DNA of 64,000 nucleotides from Psychrobacter urativorans (GCF_904846675.1 NZ_CAJHBT010000002.1:168513-232512), one strand, 5' to 3'. Positions 45,188-54,595 are shown, counted from the first letter of the stretch. The notes: a model not told the origin generated them from the sequence alone. Translations and numbers: made by a program.

Positions 45188-46879
45188 TTAAGCCGTACGA
45201 GTAAGCAACTCTTGCGCTTGCTGCTGTTGTTCGCTATTGCCTTGAGCGACCACTTCATTAAGTAAGCGCTTAGCACTATCGTATTCGCCCAGTTGTAGAT
45301 ATTGACCCGCTAAGTCCAGAGTGATTTGATTATTATCTAATGTTTTAACAAAATCAAAGTCTGAGGCAAACTGTGCGTCAAAATCAGCCGATGTCAATGT
45401 GTCTACGTATTCACCATCAAGATTAATGCTATTGCTTTCGGTGATTACGGGCGTCGGCGTAGTTGTTGACGATGCGTCTGTATCATTAATATCGAAGTCA
45501 AGATAATCAATGCCAGTATCATCATCAAAGGTTGGTGTTAATGTTGATTCATTAGTGCCAATGGCAATGCCAGTATTTAGGTCATTACTAGTATCCGCAT
45601 CAATGTTAGTATCAATATCGAAGTCAAAATCAATAAAATCAGCACCGTCTGTTAGTGTGTCTTCTATAATTGACGTATTAAGCCGTGCTGTGTCGTTAAC
45701 GCTACTGGCCTGAGTTTGAGCTGTTGGCGCATTGGTAGTCGCAGTATCAGCAGCAACTGTCTCTGGGTCTGCCTCGTTCAGGAACAGCGTAAAACCATCG
45801 TCAATTAATGCTGGGTTTGCAGGCGTATCGGCTGCATTACTTTCATTATTTGCCTCTGTTTCTTCAGCTAAATTACTAAAATCTAAGACAAAGTCATCAT
45901 CGCTAAGCGTGAGCTCATTTTTCTCTCTATCTTCTTCAGGATCTGCTGATATGTCATCTGAGAGCATATCGAAATCAAGCGTAAAGTCATCATCAGCGCT
46001 AGTATTAACTTTATTAATACTGTTAGCATCATCGATGTTCAATACTGGGGCTTTTGCATCTGAGTCAGCAGCTACATTGTTAGTAGTGTTTGTTGAAGTG
46101 TTTATGGAGCTGTTTTCTAGGTTAGCTTGCTCTAAATCTGATGTTTCCAGATATGGTGTCTCTAAGTCATCTAAGGTAAGCTCAAAAGCGTCATGATGGT
46201 TACTGGTATTATTATTGATATTGTCGTTGTTACGGCTAGCGGTGGGGCTAGATAGTTGTTCGTAGTCAGTAGACGGTGTTGGTTTATCAAAATCTAATGA
46301 CATCTTGTCGTCGTTAAAGTCTGGTTTTTTATCATTAGGTAGTAGCGTCTCACTATCTAAAGTCATGCTGTTATCAGTCACTGTACTAAATGCTGCTGAC
46401 GATTGCTCAGCAGCCAGTAAGCCTTTAAGCTGCTGTGCTTGCTTAATAGATACTGGATCGCTATAAGCTTGTATAGCATCATAAGTTCTATGGAATTCAT
46501 CATGTTGATTCGTAAGTGCATAGATATTGAGCAATTTAAGAGAAAGTTCGTTGTCGTGGGGCTTTTCGATTAATCCACGTTCTAAGGTTTCAATTGCTTT
46601 ATCATAACGTTGCTGGTCCATAAAACGCTGAGCGACAGTGAGGTCATCAAACTTAGTGGGGCTACTTGTTAAGCCACCAGCTCCCTGTTTAGCCGATGTT
46701 GCTGGCTTGGTTTTTGTCGCTAAGGTTGCTGCGTTCTCTGCGCCTCGGTTGACCGTTTGGGCGCGCGGCGAAGCAGGCGGCTGTTGCGCCTTATTTTTGC
46801 GCAGTACCCAAACCCCTACCATCAAAATGATAACCAATCCTGCAATGATATATAACATATTATCCATAGAGATTCCCAT
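45188..46879 (-). CDS. FimV C-terminal half (membrane anchor, acidic region, TPR and FimV C-terminal domain)
   Basis: The 563-residue protein starts with a membrane helix (MLYIIAGLVIILMVGVWVLRK), then a TPR region (about 80-170), a very long Asp/Asn/Thr-rich acidic stretch (about 170-510), and ends with the FimV C-terminal domain (ITLDLAGQYLQLGEYDSAKRL...EQQQQAQELL). In FimV this domain lies in the cytoplasm and works in type IV pilus assembly and polar localisation. The N-terminal half is a separate gene 49 bp upstream. Two ATGs (46879, 46867) are possible; the second has a GGGA site. Confidence 0.85.
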   Translation of the reverse strand: MGISMDNMLYIIAGLVIILMVGVWVLRKNKAQQPPASPRAQTVNRGAENAATLATKTKPATSAKQGAGGLTSSPTKFDDLTVAQRFMDQQRYDKAIETLERGLIEKPHDNELSLKLLNIYALTNQHDEFHRTYDAIQAYSDPVSIKQAQQLKGLLAAEQSSAAFSTVTDNSMTLDSETLLPNDKKPDFNDDKMSLDFDKPTPSTDYEQLSSPTASRNNDNINNNTSNHHDAFELTLDDLETPYLETSDLEQANLENSSINTSTNTTNNVAADSDAKAPVLNIDDANSINKVNTSADDDFTLDFDMLSDDISADPEEDREKNELTLSDDDFVLDFSNLAEETEANNESNAADTPANPALIDDGFTLFLNEADPETVAADTATTNAPTAQTQASSVNDTARLNTSIIEDTLTDGADFIDFDFDIDTNIDADTSNDLNTGIAIGTNESTLTPTFDDDTGIDYLDFDINDTDASSTTTPTPVITESNSINLDGEYVDTLTSADFDAQFASDFDFVKTLDNNQITLDLAGQYLQLGEYDSAKRLLNEVVAQGNSEQQQQAQELLTRTA

Positions 46880-46928
46880 GCCTATAAATACTGCCTACAG
46901 CATTTTATACTGAGAAGTTAGGCATTTA

Positions 46929-48287
46929 TTAATTGCGTAATGTTTTAAGACGAGCGTCAAGCTCCGCCGTTTCTTGGTTTTGTAATAGAGGTTGTTGGGT
47001 ATAGTTGCCAATGGCGCTGTTAGGTGCTTTTATCTGCTGAGCTTGATTAGTTTTGTGCGGTCTTGTGGCCTTTAGATATTGTTGTTGTGTTTGATTCATA
47101 ATTGCAGTTTGTAGGCTTTGCTGTGAAGGTACTATCTTATAAATGGGAAAATTTAGCTGTGCCTCAAGATGGGTTGCCGATAACAGAGGTGACTGCCTAC
47201 CTGACACTTTCGCAACATTCGTTAATAACGACGGCTGAATTGGGCTATCAGATGCCAAAATAGGAGTCCGGTTTTTATCAGAGGCCTGAATGCGCCGAGT
47301 CACTTGAAGAGTGAGAATATCGAACGATCTATCTGTCGTACGGGTGGAGAGTAAATCAACGGTTGGCAGCTTGTTTTTTGCAGTAAGAGCTTGAACATCA
47401 AGCGTATTGATACAGTCTGTATTTACATTATTATGAAAGCTACTGTCTTGGCTGGTCTGTGACGTACTTGCAGTCATAACTGGCACATTTGATACTGTTT
47501 GCGACGCTTGCATTTGCGCTGTTTTCGGTGCTGCTGGTATGCCAAGACTAGAGGCGGAAATAGGAGATAGGTTAACGCTAAGTAAGGTGGTATTGTTCTT
47601 GTTTTTTGGTGTAGTATTTTGTGGTAACGCTTGCACTTGTATAGGTTTTGGTGCGTTAGGGATAGTAAATAATGATGGTGGCGTTCCACGTCTGATCGTT
47701 AAAGGCTGAGTATTGGTTGCCTTTGTATTAGCTGGCTTTAATGGTGGCGGCATGCTACCTCTAACTATCAAAGGCTGGGAATTAACGGCCTTATTTATAG
47801 GTGGATTATTTATGGATAGACTGGGTATCTGCACAGTAGCAACCATAGTATTTGGTGACTCAATTAAGCGCCTATTGTCTAAGGGCATGAGCAAGGTTTT
47901 AGGTAAGACGTTACGTCGACCATTATCATTGAGGGTCAACACCACATCTGCAAATGGCTTAGAAATAGGACGGAAGGTATTAATAATAACTTGACCGGAG
48001 TGGGCAGAAGTGGGCACAAAGCGTACTGACATTGAGGCGGTGGGCGTCAGTCCCATTTGCTGATATACCGTTGGGTTGGCTAAACCGACAGTGAAATCAG
48101 CTGCGCTAATATCTGCCACTGTGATATTAGCAGTAAGTGGCTCATGCAGGACGGAGGTAATCGTAGTCCTGCCAATAGTAGCTGCTTGTGCGACAGAGGG
48201 TAGCGCAATTGAGCCGACCGAATACAGCAGCGCAATCGGCACCGCATAGTGTACGAGGGTCAAACTACGAGATAAGTGCCAAGACAT
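46929..48287 (-). CDS. FimV N-terminal half (periplasmic domain)
   Basis: The 452-residue exported protein carries the FimV/HubP N-terminal domain (about 35-155: LHEPLTANITVADIS; YQQMGLTPTASMSVRFVPT; FADVVLTLNDNGRRNVLPKTLLMPL), preceded by a hydrophobic signal (about 10-35). The rest is Pro/Thr/Asn-rich with two repeated PPLKPANTKATNTQPL-like blocks and no evident LysM domain. In most relatives this domain is fused to the membrane anchor and acidic tail that here form the next gene. The product would be periplasmic. Confidence 0.8.
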   Translation of the reverse strand: MSWHLSRSLTLVHYAVPIALLYSVGSIALPSVAQAATIGRTTITSVLHEPLTANITVADISAADFTVGLANPTVYQQMGLTPTASMSVRFVPTSAHSGQVIINTFRPISKPFADVVLTLNDNGRRNVLPKTLLMPLDNRRLIESPNTMVATVQIPSLSINNPPINKAVNSQPLIVRGSMPPPLKPANTKATNTQPLTIRRGTPPSLFTIPNAPKPIQVQALPQNTTPKNKNNTTLLSVNLSPISASSLGIPAAPKTAQMQASQTVSNVPVMTASTSQTSQDSSFHNNVNTDCINTLDVQALTAKNKLPTVDLLSTRTTDRSFDILTLQVTRRIQASDKNRTPILASDSPIQPSLLTNVAKVSGRQSPLLSATHLEAQLNFPIYKIVPSQQSLQTAIMNQTQQQYLKATRPHKTNQAQQIKAPNSAIGNYTQQPLLQNQETAELDARLKTLRN

Positions 48288-48595
48288 GCGTAGCCCTTTT
48301 ATGGTGACTTAAGATGATGACTATCGACTTTTATAACTGATATTTTGATAACAGACAACTTTGACTACCAACCACCGTATTTAATAATAATAACCAATGT
48401 TAGCGTTTCTAAGATAAGGAAAGGCCAAGATAGCAATAAATAATTATTTTTCTTAAGTACACAGTAGTTTACTAAAATGTAGGATGTTATAGAGTAAGCC
48501 TCTAGAGTATCGGTGGTCGATGCTGCTATAACAAAATACTTTTCAGTTTACCAGCTTATTCGATGTCAGGGGCAACCAATAGTCATTAGAGTAGG
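48288..48595. other. intergenic region between queA and the FimV N-terminal gene
   Basis: The 308-bp AT-rich gap between two leftward genes should contain the promoter of the FimV pair. No ORF, hairpin with T-run or repeat stands out. Confidence 0.5.
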
Positions 48596-49780
48596 CTAAG
48601 ACTCTACTTTATCGAGAAGCATTGCATCACCATAACTGAAAAAGCGGTATTGGCTAATGATAGCGTGTTGATAGGCTTGCTCAATGGCCGCTTTGCCTGC
48701 AAATGCCGATACCAACATCAATAAGGTGGATTTGGGCAAGTGAAAGTTAGTTAACAAACGATCAATTACTCCGAATTCAAATCCGGGGTAAATAAAAATA
48801 TCCGTATCGCCCGACCACGATGTGAGCGGTTGGCCATTCTGAGCCGTTTTTTGATAAGCGGTTTCAAGGACACGCGTCACCGTAGTGCCGATCGCAATTA
48901 CCTTGCCACCATTGGCATGGGTTTGATTAATCATCTCTGCTGTCGCTTGCGGTAAGTGCGCGTATTCACTATGCATAGTGTGATTAAGCAGGTTTTCCGT
49001 TTTTACTGGCGCAAAGGTACCGGCACCAACATGCAAAGTGACAAAAGCGGTATTAATGCCTTTGGCCGCTAGGCGTTCCAAAACAGTGTCATCAAAATGC
49101 AAACTAGCCGTGGGCGCTGCAACGCTGGCAAGCTTAGCCGGATCATGAAACACGGTTTGATAACGAATATTGTCGGTGGCATCCGCATGACGCTCAAAGT
49201 AGGGCGGTATTGGCAGTTCACCGTAGCGTTCCAGGTTTGGTAATACAGGCGCATCAAAAGCTAAAATAAATAGATTGTCTTGACGTCCAATCATCACACA
49301 ACCCATATTGTCATCCGCTAGCATTAGGCGCTGTCCTAATTTTGGCGCTTTACTGGCTTTCACATGACAAAGCGCCACATTTTCATGGGTGGTTAGCACT
49401 TCTTTATCATTTGTACTGTCAATTCCTAAAGAGTCGCCATCTATTAATCGCTCAATCAATACTTCAACGCGACCACCAGTGTCTTTATTGCCAAACAAGC
49501 GTGCTTTCATCACTTTGGTATCATTAAAGACGATTAAATCGCCAGAATTTAGTAGCTCAGGCAGCTCGGTGAATAAATGGTCTTGCGGCTGACGTGGCTG
49601 CTCTTCTTGAGCACTCGCTGGCAAGTATAATAATTTAGAGGCTGAGCGCTCATCTAATGGATAGCGCGCAATGAGGGAATCTGGCAGCTCATAATCATAA
49701 TCAGCCACACTTAAATAGTCTAAGCTTACGTTGTTTAAATGAGTATGGTTAGCAGAATTTGTAGGATGAGGAGTGGTCAT
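48596..49780 (-). CDS. queA: S-adenosylmethionine:tRNA ribosyltransferase-isomerase
   Basis: The 394-residue enzyme moves the ribosyl part of SAM onto 7-aminomethyl-7-deazaguanine in tRNA, the step that gives epoxyqueuosine. Landmarks are YDYELPDSLIARYPLDERSASKLL near residues 28-50, LIVFNDTKVMKARLFG, YFERHA, and LHVGAGTFAPVKTENL. It is somewhat longer than E. coli QueA because of a short insertion near residues 120-145. tgt is not in view. Confidence 0.96.
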   Translation of the reverse strand: MTTPHPTNSANHTHLNNVSLDYLSVADYDYELPDSLIARYPLDERSASKLLYLPASAQEEQPRQPQDHLFTELPELLNSGDLIVFNDTKVMKARLFGNKDTGGRVEVLIERLIDGDSLGIDSTNDKEVLTTHENVALCHVKASKAPKLGQRLMLADDNMGCVMIGRQDNLFILAFDAPVLPNLERYGELPIPPYFERHADATDNIRYQTVFHDPAKLASVAAPTASLHFDDTVLERLAAKGINTAFVTLHVGAGTFAPVKTENLLNHTMHSEYAHLPQATAEMINQTHANGGKVIAIGTTVTRVLETAYQKTAQNGQPLTSWSGDTDIFIYPGFEFGVIDRLLTNFHLPKSTLLMLVSAFAGKAAIEQAYQHAIISQYRFFSYGDAMLLDKVES

Positions 49781-49969
49781 AGTAGATCATTAAATGAAGG
49801 ATGGTTTTGGCGTAATTGTAGCAGAGACTAGGTGCTAGCGTGGCAACTCTCCAGTCGTTTTGCCATTATTTATTAGTGATGAATAGCAATAATTTTTATA
49901 AAATAGCCTAAGTAATATTTGTCAAAAAACATCTTAGAATCATGCTTCTTTTTATGCTGTAAAATATCA

Positions 49970-51055
49970 TCAGTCGAATAGATTTAGTTGTGGCAATTTT
50001 TGATCGGCGGGGGCCAAAGATGAGTAGGTCACCCCGACCAATCTAATAGGTAAGGTACGCGGAATATCTAAAAATAATTTATCCAGCCAATAATGCGCGG
50101 CCTTCATATCAGTAAAGGCAGTCGATAACGTATGTGAGCGCGTAATTTGGGTAAAGTCGGCGTATTTAATCTTTAAAGTAACGCTATATGCAATAAGCTG
50201 CTTATTAGACAACTGTGTAAAGGCATCGGCATTCTGTTCATAGATTTGCGCCAGTAATTTGTCGTCCGCGCTCAAATTATCTCTGAATGTGGTCTCAGAA
50301 CCAACGGATTTATGCTGGCGCTCAGCTTTTACTGGACGCGCGTCCCGTCCATGCGCGATATCGTGATAAAACTGTCCGCGCTTACCAAATTCGTTGACTA
50401 ATAATGCTGCGGGCGCGCGTTTGAGATCAGCTCCAGTACGGATATCCATGTCATGTAAACGTTTGGCAGTCGCCTTCCCAATACCATGAAAACGCTCAAT
50501 TGGCAGGGTACTAATAAAAGCATCGGCATCCGCTGGGGTGATAACCGCTGTGCCGTTGGGTTTATTAAGATCAGATGCAATTTTGGCCAGCATCTTATTA
50601 AATGAAACGCCAGCCGACGCCGTCAGTCCTGTTTGCTCTAGGATTTGTGCCCGTAACCAATTGGCCATTAAGGTCGCTGAGCCTCGATGTACTTGCAAAC
50701 CGGTCACATCGAGATAAGCCTCATCTAAAGATAATGGCTCAACTTGCGAGGTTAAACTAAGCATAATCGCCCGAATATCAGCGCTAACAGCGCGGTAAAC
50801 TTCAAAGCGTGGTAATACAAATAACACATCCGGACAGCGTTTGCGCGCCTCATAGCAAGACATTGCTGAGCGCACCCCAAATTTACGCACCTCATAACTG
50901 GCTGCTGCAACTACGCCGCGCCCGCTAGGGTCACCGCCAACGACTAAGGGCTTACCACGAAGCTCAGGAAAATCGCGCTGTTCAACGCTGGCGTAAAAGG
51001 CATCCATATCGATATGAATAATCTTACGCGGGGCTTGGATTATAGAAGCTGTCAT
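49970..51055 (-). CDS. dinB: DNA polymerase IV
   Basis: The 361-residue Y-family polymerase does error-prone synthesis across lesions. The catalytic acidic residues lie in IHIDMDAFYASVEQ (Asp15-17 region) and SLDEAYLDVT (about 105); GVSFNKMLAKIASDLNKPNG and the helix-hairpin-helix GIGKATAKRLHDMDI follow. The C-terminus ends LPQLNLFD, close to the QLxLF clamp-binding motif. I see no LexA-type box upstream; a direct repeat CTTGTGT spaced by seven bases lies at 51103-51123. Confidence 0.95.
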   Translation of the reverse strand: MTASIIQAPRKIIHIDMDAFYASVEQRDFPELRGKPLVVGGDPSGRGVVAAASYEVRKFGVRSAMSCYEARKRCPDVLFVLPRFEVYRAVSADIRAIMLSLTSQVEPLSLDEAYLDVTGLQVHRGSATLMANWLRAQILEQTGLTASAGVSFNKMLAKIASDLNKPNGTAVITPADADAFISTLPIERFHGIGKATAKRLHDMDIRTGADLKRAPAALLVNEFGKRGQFYHDIAHGRDARPVKAERQHKSVGSETTFRDNLSADDKLLAQIYEQNADAFTQLSNKQLIAYSVTLKIKYADFTQITRSHTLSTAFTDMKAAHYWLDKLFLDIPRTLPIRLVGVTYSSLAPADQKLPQLNLFD

Positions 51056-51483
51056 GAAAGCTATTTTACCTGAAAGTGAGCCACTTTAAGTGTAATAAAC
51101 ATACACAAGTTAGGACACACAAGGCAGAATGTATTCTATTGTAGAAACATTTAACCCTTTGATTATAAAAACTCTGTTAACGCTGTAGGTTAATATAAAA
51201 CATACTGAATCGTGTCATCAGTCAGAATATAAAAGATAGCAAAAATAGTTGCTCAAAGGTAACATAGTGACACTTATTTTTTTGACTTTGTATTTCGATA
51301 AAGTAGACGACATATCTAAAAGTGACTGAATGAGAGATAATACACTTCATGGGTTCTGCGACACTGTGACAGTCAACAATAGCAGTGGGCCGACAAGCGC
51401 TTACCGTCTTATAGAGACGAGGCAGACCTTGCATACAGCTACAGACTTCTAATAAGTTCATTTAAACCAAAAGGCAGTCCTGA
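51056..51483. other. divergent intergenic region upstream of dinB
   Basis: The 428-bp region lies between dinB (leftward) and an unknown gene (rightward). It contains a direct repeat (ACACAAG at 51103-51109 and 51117-51123). A 79-codon frame (51222-51461, minus strand) has no ribosome site or recognisable features and I do not accept it. Confidence 0.5.
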
Positions 51484-52188
51484 ATGACCAATAATAACCC
51501 ATACAACCTTATACCCTTGCAGCCTACCGGCAGAAATGAGACGGATAGCGGTAATACCTATTCGCCTGAAGACATGATTAAGATATACGAACAACAGTTT
51601 CTAACCCCAGTACCGGAAGACAAGCTAACAGAGTTTTTACCGTTCTTAAAAGGTTTTTATGACATTGATAAGAATACTTTAGATATTTGCGCGGTAGTTT
51701 TCGATGCAATTGCTGATTTCTGTATCATCTATAACCATAAGGTAAAAGTAGGCGGTTATGAAATACTAGGAGGCTTAGTAAAAGAAGAGCTTGCAGAGGA
51801 AGAAGCTGAGAAAGATAACGAAGGTAATAAAAATGAAGAGGCACAAGCTTACACTTTAGAATGCACACGTACTTTTTTCATCAATGACGTAGAGATGCCT
51901 TATCAGTTTAATTTATTCATCCATGGCGATAGCTATTCTACTTTAACCAGAAAAGAGTCTTTATTGGAAAAAACATACTGGTTCGTCAGTGGTGGATTTG
52001 AAGATAATTTATTAGGTCATCTTGAGGATAATGAAAGCTTAGAGTCTATCAATGAGCAGCTGGCAAGTTTAGGTATTCGGGAAATGGATTTGACCACCAT
52101 ACATGAAATAGTCGACTATGTAGAAAACAGTATCATAGATGATGACATGGTGGACGCGCTTAATAAGCTATTGGATAATGCGGAATAG
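51484..52188 (+). CDS. hypothetical acidic protein
   Basis: I do not recognise this 234-residue protein. It is strongly acidic with no signal peptide or membrane segment. A charged Glu/Lys/Asn-rich loop (about residues 98-120) splits two folded-looking parts; the second has strand-like stretches (YQFNLFIHGDSYSTLT) and an acidic helical C-terminus (IREMDLTTIHEIVDYVEN; DDMVDALNKLL). It starts three bases after an AAGGCAGTCCTG stretch. It is followed by a shared terminator. It could be a standalone cytoplasmic protein; no function is proposed. Confidence 0.75.
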   Translation: MTNNNPYNLIPLQPTGRNETDSGNTYSPEDMIKIYEQQFLTPVPEDKLTEFLPFLKGFYDIDKNTLDICAVVFDAIADFCIIYNHKVKVGGYEILGGLVKEELAEEEAEKDNEGNKNEEAQAYTLECTRTFFINDVEMPYQFNLFIHGDSYSTLTRKESLLEKTYWFVSGGFEDNLLGHLEDNESLESINEQLASLGIREMDLTTIHEIVDYVENSIIDDDMVDALNKLLDNAE

Positions 52189-52218
52189 GGTTATGGTTTT
52201 AGAATTATGAGACAAAAA

Positions 52219-52249
52219 AATACCGCTAACTTAAATCGTTAGCGGTATT
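52219..52249. terminator. bidirectional terminator between unknown gene and tRNA-Leu
   Basis: ATACCGCTAAC (52220-52230) pairs perfectly with GTTAGCGGTAT (52238-52248), with an A-run on the left and T-run on the right. It can end both the gene at 51484-52188 and the leftward tRNA transcript. Confidence 0.9.
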
Positions 52250-52256
52250 TTAATAT

Positions 52257-52343
52257 TGGTACCGGTGGTCGGACTTGAACCGACACGCTTTTAAAGGCAA
52301 CGGATTTTGAATCCGTCATGTCTACCAATTCCATCACACCGGC
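52257..52343 (-). tRNA. tRNA-Leu (anticodon CAA)
   Basis: The 87-base tRNA folds fully: acceptor stem GCCGGTG/CACCGGT (first pair G-U), a D arm, anticodon stem ACGGA/TCCGT around loop TTCAAAA with anticodon CAA, a long variable arm as in leucine tRNAs, the T arm GTCGG-TTCAAGT-CCGAC, discriminator A and an encoded CCA. It reads UUG codons. A consensus-like promoter lies upstream at 52408-52435. Confidence 0.97.
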
Positions 52344-52407
52344 GTGTTTGGGTGATAAAGTTGAACTTTATCGAATTGGGCTACAGGGTTAGCTGTATAG
52401 GTGGCAT

Positions 52408-52435
52408 ATTATAGCAGCCTATTTTTAACCGTCAA
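52408..52435 (-). promoter_or_regulatory. sigma-70 promoter of tRNA-Leu
   Basis: Read leftward, TTGACG (52430-52435) and TATAAT (52408-52413) are separated by 16 bases. Transcription would begin near 52401 and give a 5' leader of about 57 bases that contains the perfect hairpin GATAAAGTT-G-AACTTTATC (52354-52372). Confidence 0.75.
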
Positions 52436-52547
52436 GCTTTTTTTGGTTGTCAAAAGCCATTTATCATAATTGAGTGATTAACTTAGCAATGACTTAGCCA
52501 ACTGTCCAAATAACTTTCTGACCAACTTGCACTTAACCTACCTATAT

Positions 52548-53321
52548 CTAACCAACAAAGGCACGTTCAACTGCATAGTCTGCTTGTACGCCCATACGTG
52601 GTGAGACAGTCAGACCAAGCTCATCTAAAACGGCAGACACATCGGCATTGAACGGCATACTACCGCAGATCATGACGCGGTCATCCTCTTTATTGATTGG
52701 TGGTAAACCAATATCTTCAAAGAATTTGCCAGATTTTATTAAGTCAGTAATGCGGCCGGTATTTCTAAATTCTTCACGAGTGACAGTAGGGTAATAAATG
52801 AATTTTTCGCGGAACCATTCGCCAAAGATTTCATCATTCGGTAGCTCGTTTTCGAACATATCACGATAGGCCAAATCATCGACGTGACGGACGCCGTGCA
52901 CTAAAACGATTTTATCAAAGCGTTCATATACTTCAGGATCTCGTGCTAATGCCAAAAAAGGCGCAAGTCCGGTGCCAGTTGACAACATATATAGATGCTT
53001 GCCCGGTAGTAGATCGTCTAATACTAAAGTACCCGTGGGCTTTTTACTGACCAATAACTCGTCGCCGACTTCGATATGTTGCAGGCGTGAGGTTAATGGA
53101 CCGTCTTGAACTTTAATAGAAAAGAACTCTAAATGCTCTTCATAATTGGGGCTGGCAATGGAGTAAGCACGCAATAGTGGCCTGCCATCGACAATGATAC
53201 CAATCATCGCAAATTCGCCATTACGAAAGCGCAGGCCATCGTCACGAGTGGTTTTAATAGTAAAGAGATTGTCATTCCAGTGATGAACCTCTGTGACCGT
53301 TTCGGTGCGAAGTTTCGACAT
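52548..53321 (-). CDS. fpr: ferredoxin/flavodoxin--NADP reductase
   Basis: The 257-residue flavoprotein exchanges electrons between NADPH and ferredoxin or flavodoxin. It has the FAD-binding motif RAYSIASP (about 53-60), the NADP-binding motif STGTGLAPFLAL (about 113-124), and the C-terminal ending AVERAFVG typical of bacterial Fpr (class I, subclass of E. coli/Pseudomonas type). It is divergent from trmO and appears as a single gene. Confidence 0.93.
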   Translation of the reverse strand: MSKLRTETVTEVHHWNDNLFTIKTTRDDGLRFRNGEFAMIGIIVDGRPLLRAYSIASPNYEEHLEFFSIKVQDGPLTSRLQHIEVGDELLVSKKPTGTLVLDDLLPGKHLYMLSTGTGLAPFLALARDPEVYERFDKIVLVHGVRHVDDLAYRDMFENELPNDEIFGEWFREKFIYYPTVTREEFRNTGRITDLIKSGKFFEDIGLPPINKEDDRVMICGSMPFNADVSAVLDELGLTVSPRMGVQADYAVERAFVG

Positions 53322-53734
53322 AAAGTCCTCGTTGATTGCTCATTATGAGTTTAAATAGAATGGGATTAGCATTAAATATCGATATTAAATTTGGCATTAG
53401 GCTAAGAAATTAGAGTGAATAGCGGTAACAATATTAAATATTGAAAATAACTTTGTCAAAGTTGATGGACTCAAAGCTAAAGGAATTCAAGGACATGCAA
53501 ATTAGGCAGATTCAGCTGTAATTAGCTTGCTGTTTGTTAAACGTTCACATGGATGCAAGCTATTCTCAATAAATATGGTTGTTCATCATAACAAACTTTA
53601 AAATAAAAATCCGCCCAGCGTGCTATTGCTGGCATGATAAAATGGAATATCGTTAGCGAAAAACTCTGTGTGCTTGTTCACGCGTGTTTTAGTTGGTCAA
53701 TTTATCGTTACTAAATACTTTATGGATTTGGTTT
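53322..53734. other. divergent intergenic region between fpr and trmO
   Basis: About 410 bp of AT-rich sequence should carry both promoters. No palindrome, hairpin or ORF stands out. Confidence 0.5.
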
Positions 53735-54595
53735 ATGCCTGATCACTTTGAAATTAGTCATTTTGAAACTAGCCATGTTGCGCCTCTTATTGGCTACCAC
53801 CGTGCGCCATTATCGCAGAAATTTGGCGCGCCTAGACAGCCAAATTTAGTAGCGCTCGTTAGTGTGATTGAAATGCTCGCACCTTATGATACGCCAGCGG
53901 CATTTATAGGCTTAGACGGTTTTAGCCATATTTGGATAAGTTGGCAGTTTCATCACAATTATAGGTATAAAGAAAACCAGTCCAAGCAAGTAGATCAAGC
54001 AACCATTGCTAATGAAGTCACGTTTCGACCGCAAATACGACCGCCAAGGCTGGGTGGTAATCAAAAGATAGGTATTTTCGCCAGCCGTAGTATGTATCGG
54101 CCCTCAGGTTTGGGACTGTCAGTGGTTAAGCTGGAAAGTGTTAAAGTGGTAGAAGGACGCGTGCTATTAATGGTTAGCGGTGCTGATATGATCGATGGCA
54201 CGCCGATCATCGATATTAAGCCTTATGTGGCTTATAGTGATGCTCATATTGGCGCCGACAGTGGCTTCGCCTCTAATGCGCCTGCACCCTTAACCGTAAC
54301 CATGACGGCACAGGCGCAAGAACAATTTGCACAAATCATAGCTAGTGGCCAGGACACTAATAAAGATAGCGACAAAAAGGTTAGCTTGGTAGCCATTATT
54401 TACGAATACCAAAAGCAACTTATAGGAACAGACATTAAGCATATCATCGCATTAGTCGCCCAAGATCCACGCCCTGCGTATCGGCGTGAGGAATTAAATA
54501 AGCCGTTTGTGATGCGTTATAAAGGCGTTGATGTGAGTTTTCAGTTAATAGAAACCGGACAATTGCAAATAATAGACGTTAATAATATAGATTAG
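53735..54595 (+). CDS. trmO: tRNA (N6-threonylcarbamoyladenosine(37)-N6)-methyltransferase TrmO
   Basis: The protein (286 residues) methylates t6A37 in threonine tRNA, using SAM. The N-terminal TsaA/VirR barrel is clear: GYHRAPLSQKFGAPRQPNL, DGFSHIWISWQFH, RPPRLGGNQKIGIFASRSMYRPSGLGLS and DMIDGTPIIDIKPY. A C-terminal domain with DPRPAYRR follows, as in E. coli TrmO. I prefer the ATG at 53735; a TTG at 53693 would add a 14-residue hydrophobic tail with no ribosome site. gspE follows after 75 bp. Confidence 0.93.
   Translation: MPDHFEISHFETSHVAPLIGYHRAPLSQKFGAPRQPNLVALVSVIEMLAPYDTPAAFIGLDGFSHIWISWQFHHNYRYKENQSKQVDQATIANEVTFRPQIRPPRLGGNQKIGIFASRSMYRPSGLGLSVVKLESVKVVEGRVLLMVSGADMIDGTPIIDIKPYVAYSDAHIGADSGFASNAPAPLTVTMTAQAQEQFAQIIASGQDTNKDSDKKVSLVAIIYEYQKQLIGTDIKHIIALVAQDPRPAYRREELNKPFVMRYKGVDVSFQLIETGQLQIIDVNNID

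Noticed and set aside
45510..46196. Plus-strand frames opposite the acidic FimV region
   Set aside because: They are Ser/Val-rich shadows of Asp/Asn-rich codons on the other strand.
46880..46928. Frameshift or assembly error splitting FimV
   Set aside because: The N-terminal gene ends at a normal stop and the C-terminal one has its own start and membrane helix, with 49 bp between. I keep it as a real split, though relatives should be checked.
51222..51461. 79-codon frame on the minus strand
   Set aside because: No ribosome site, no recognisable protein features, and it lies in the divergent promoter region.
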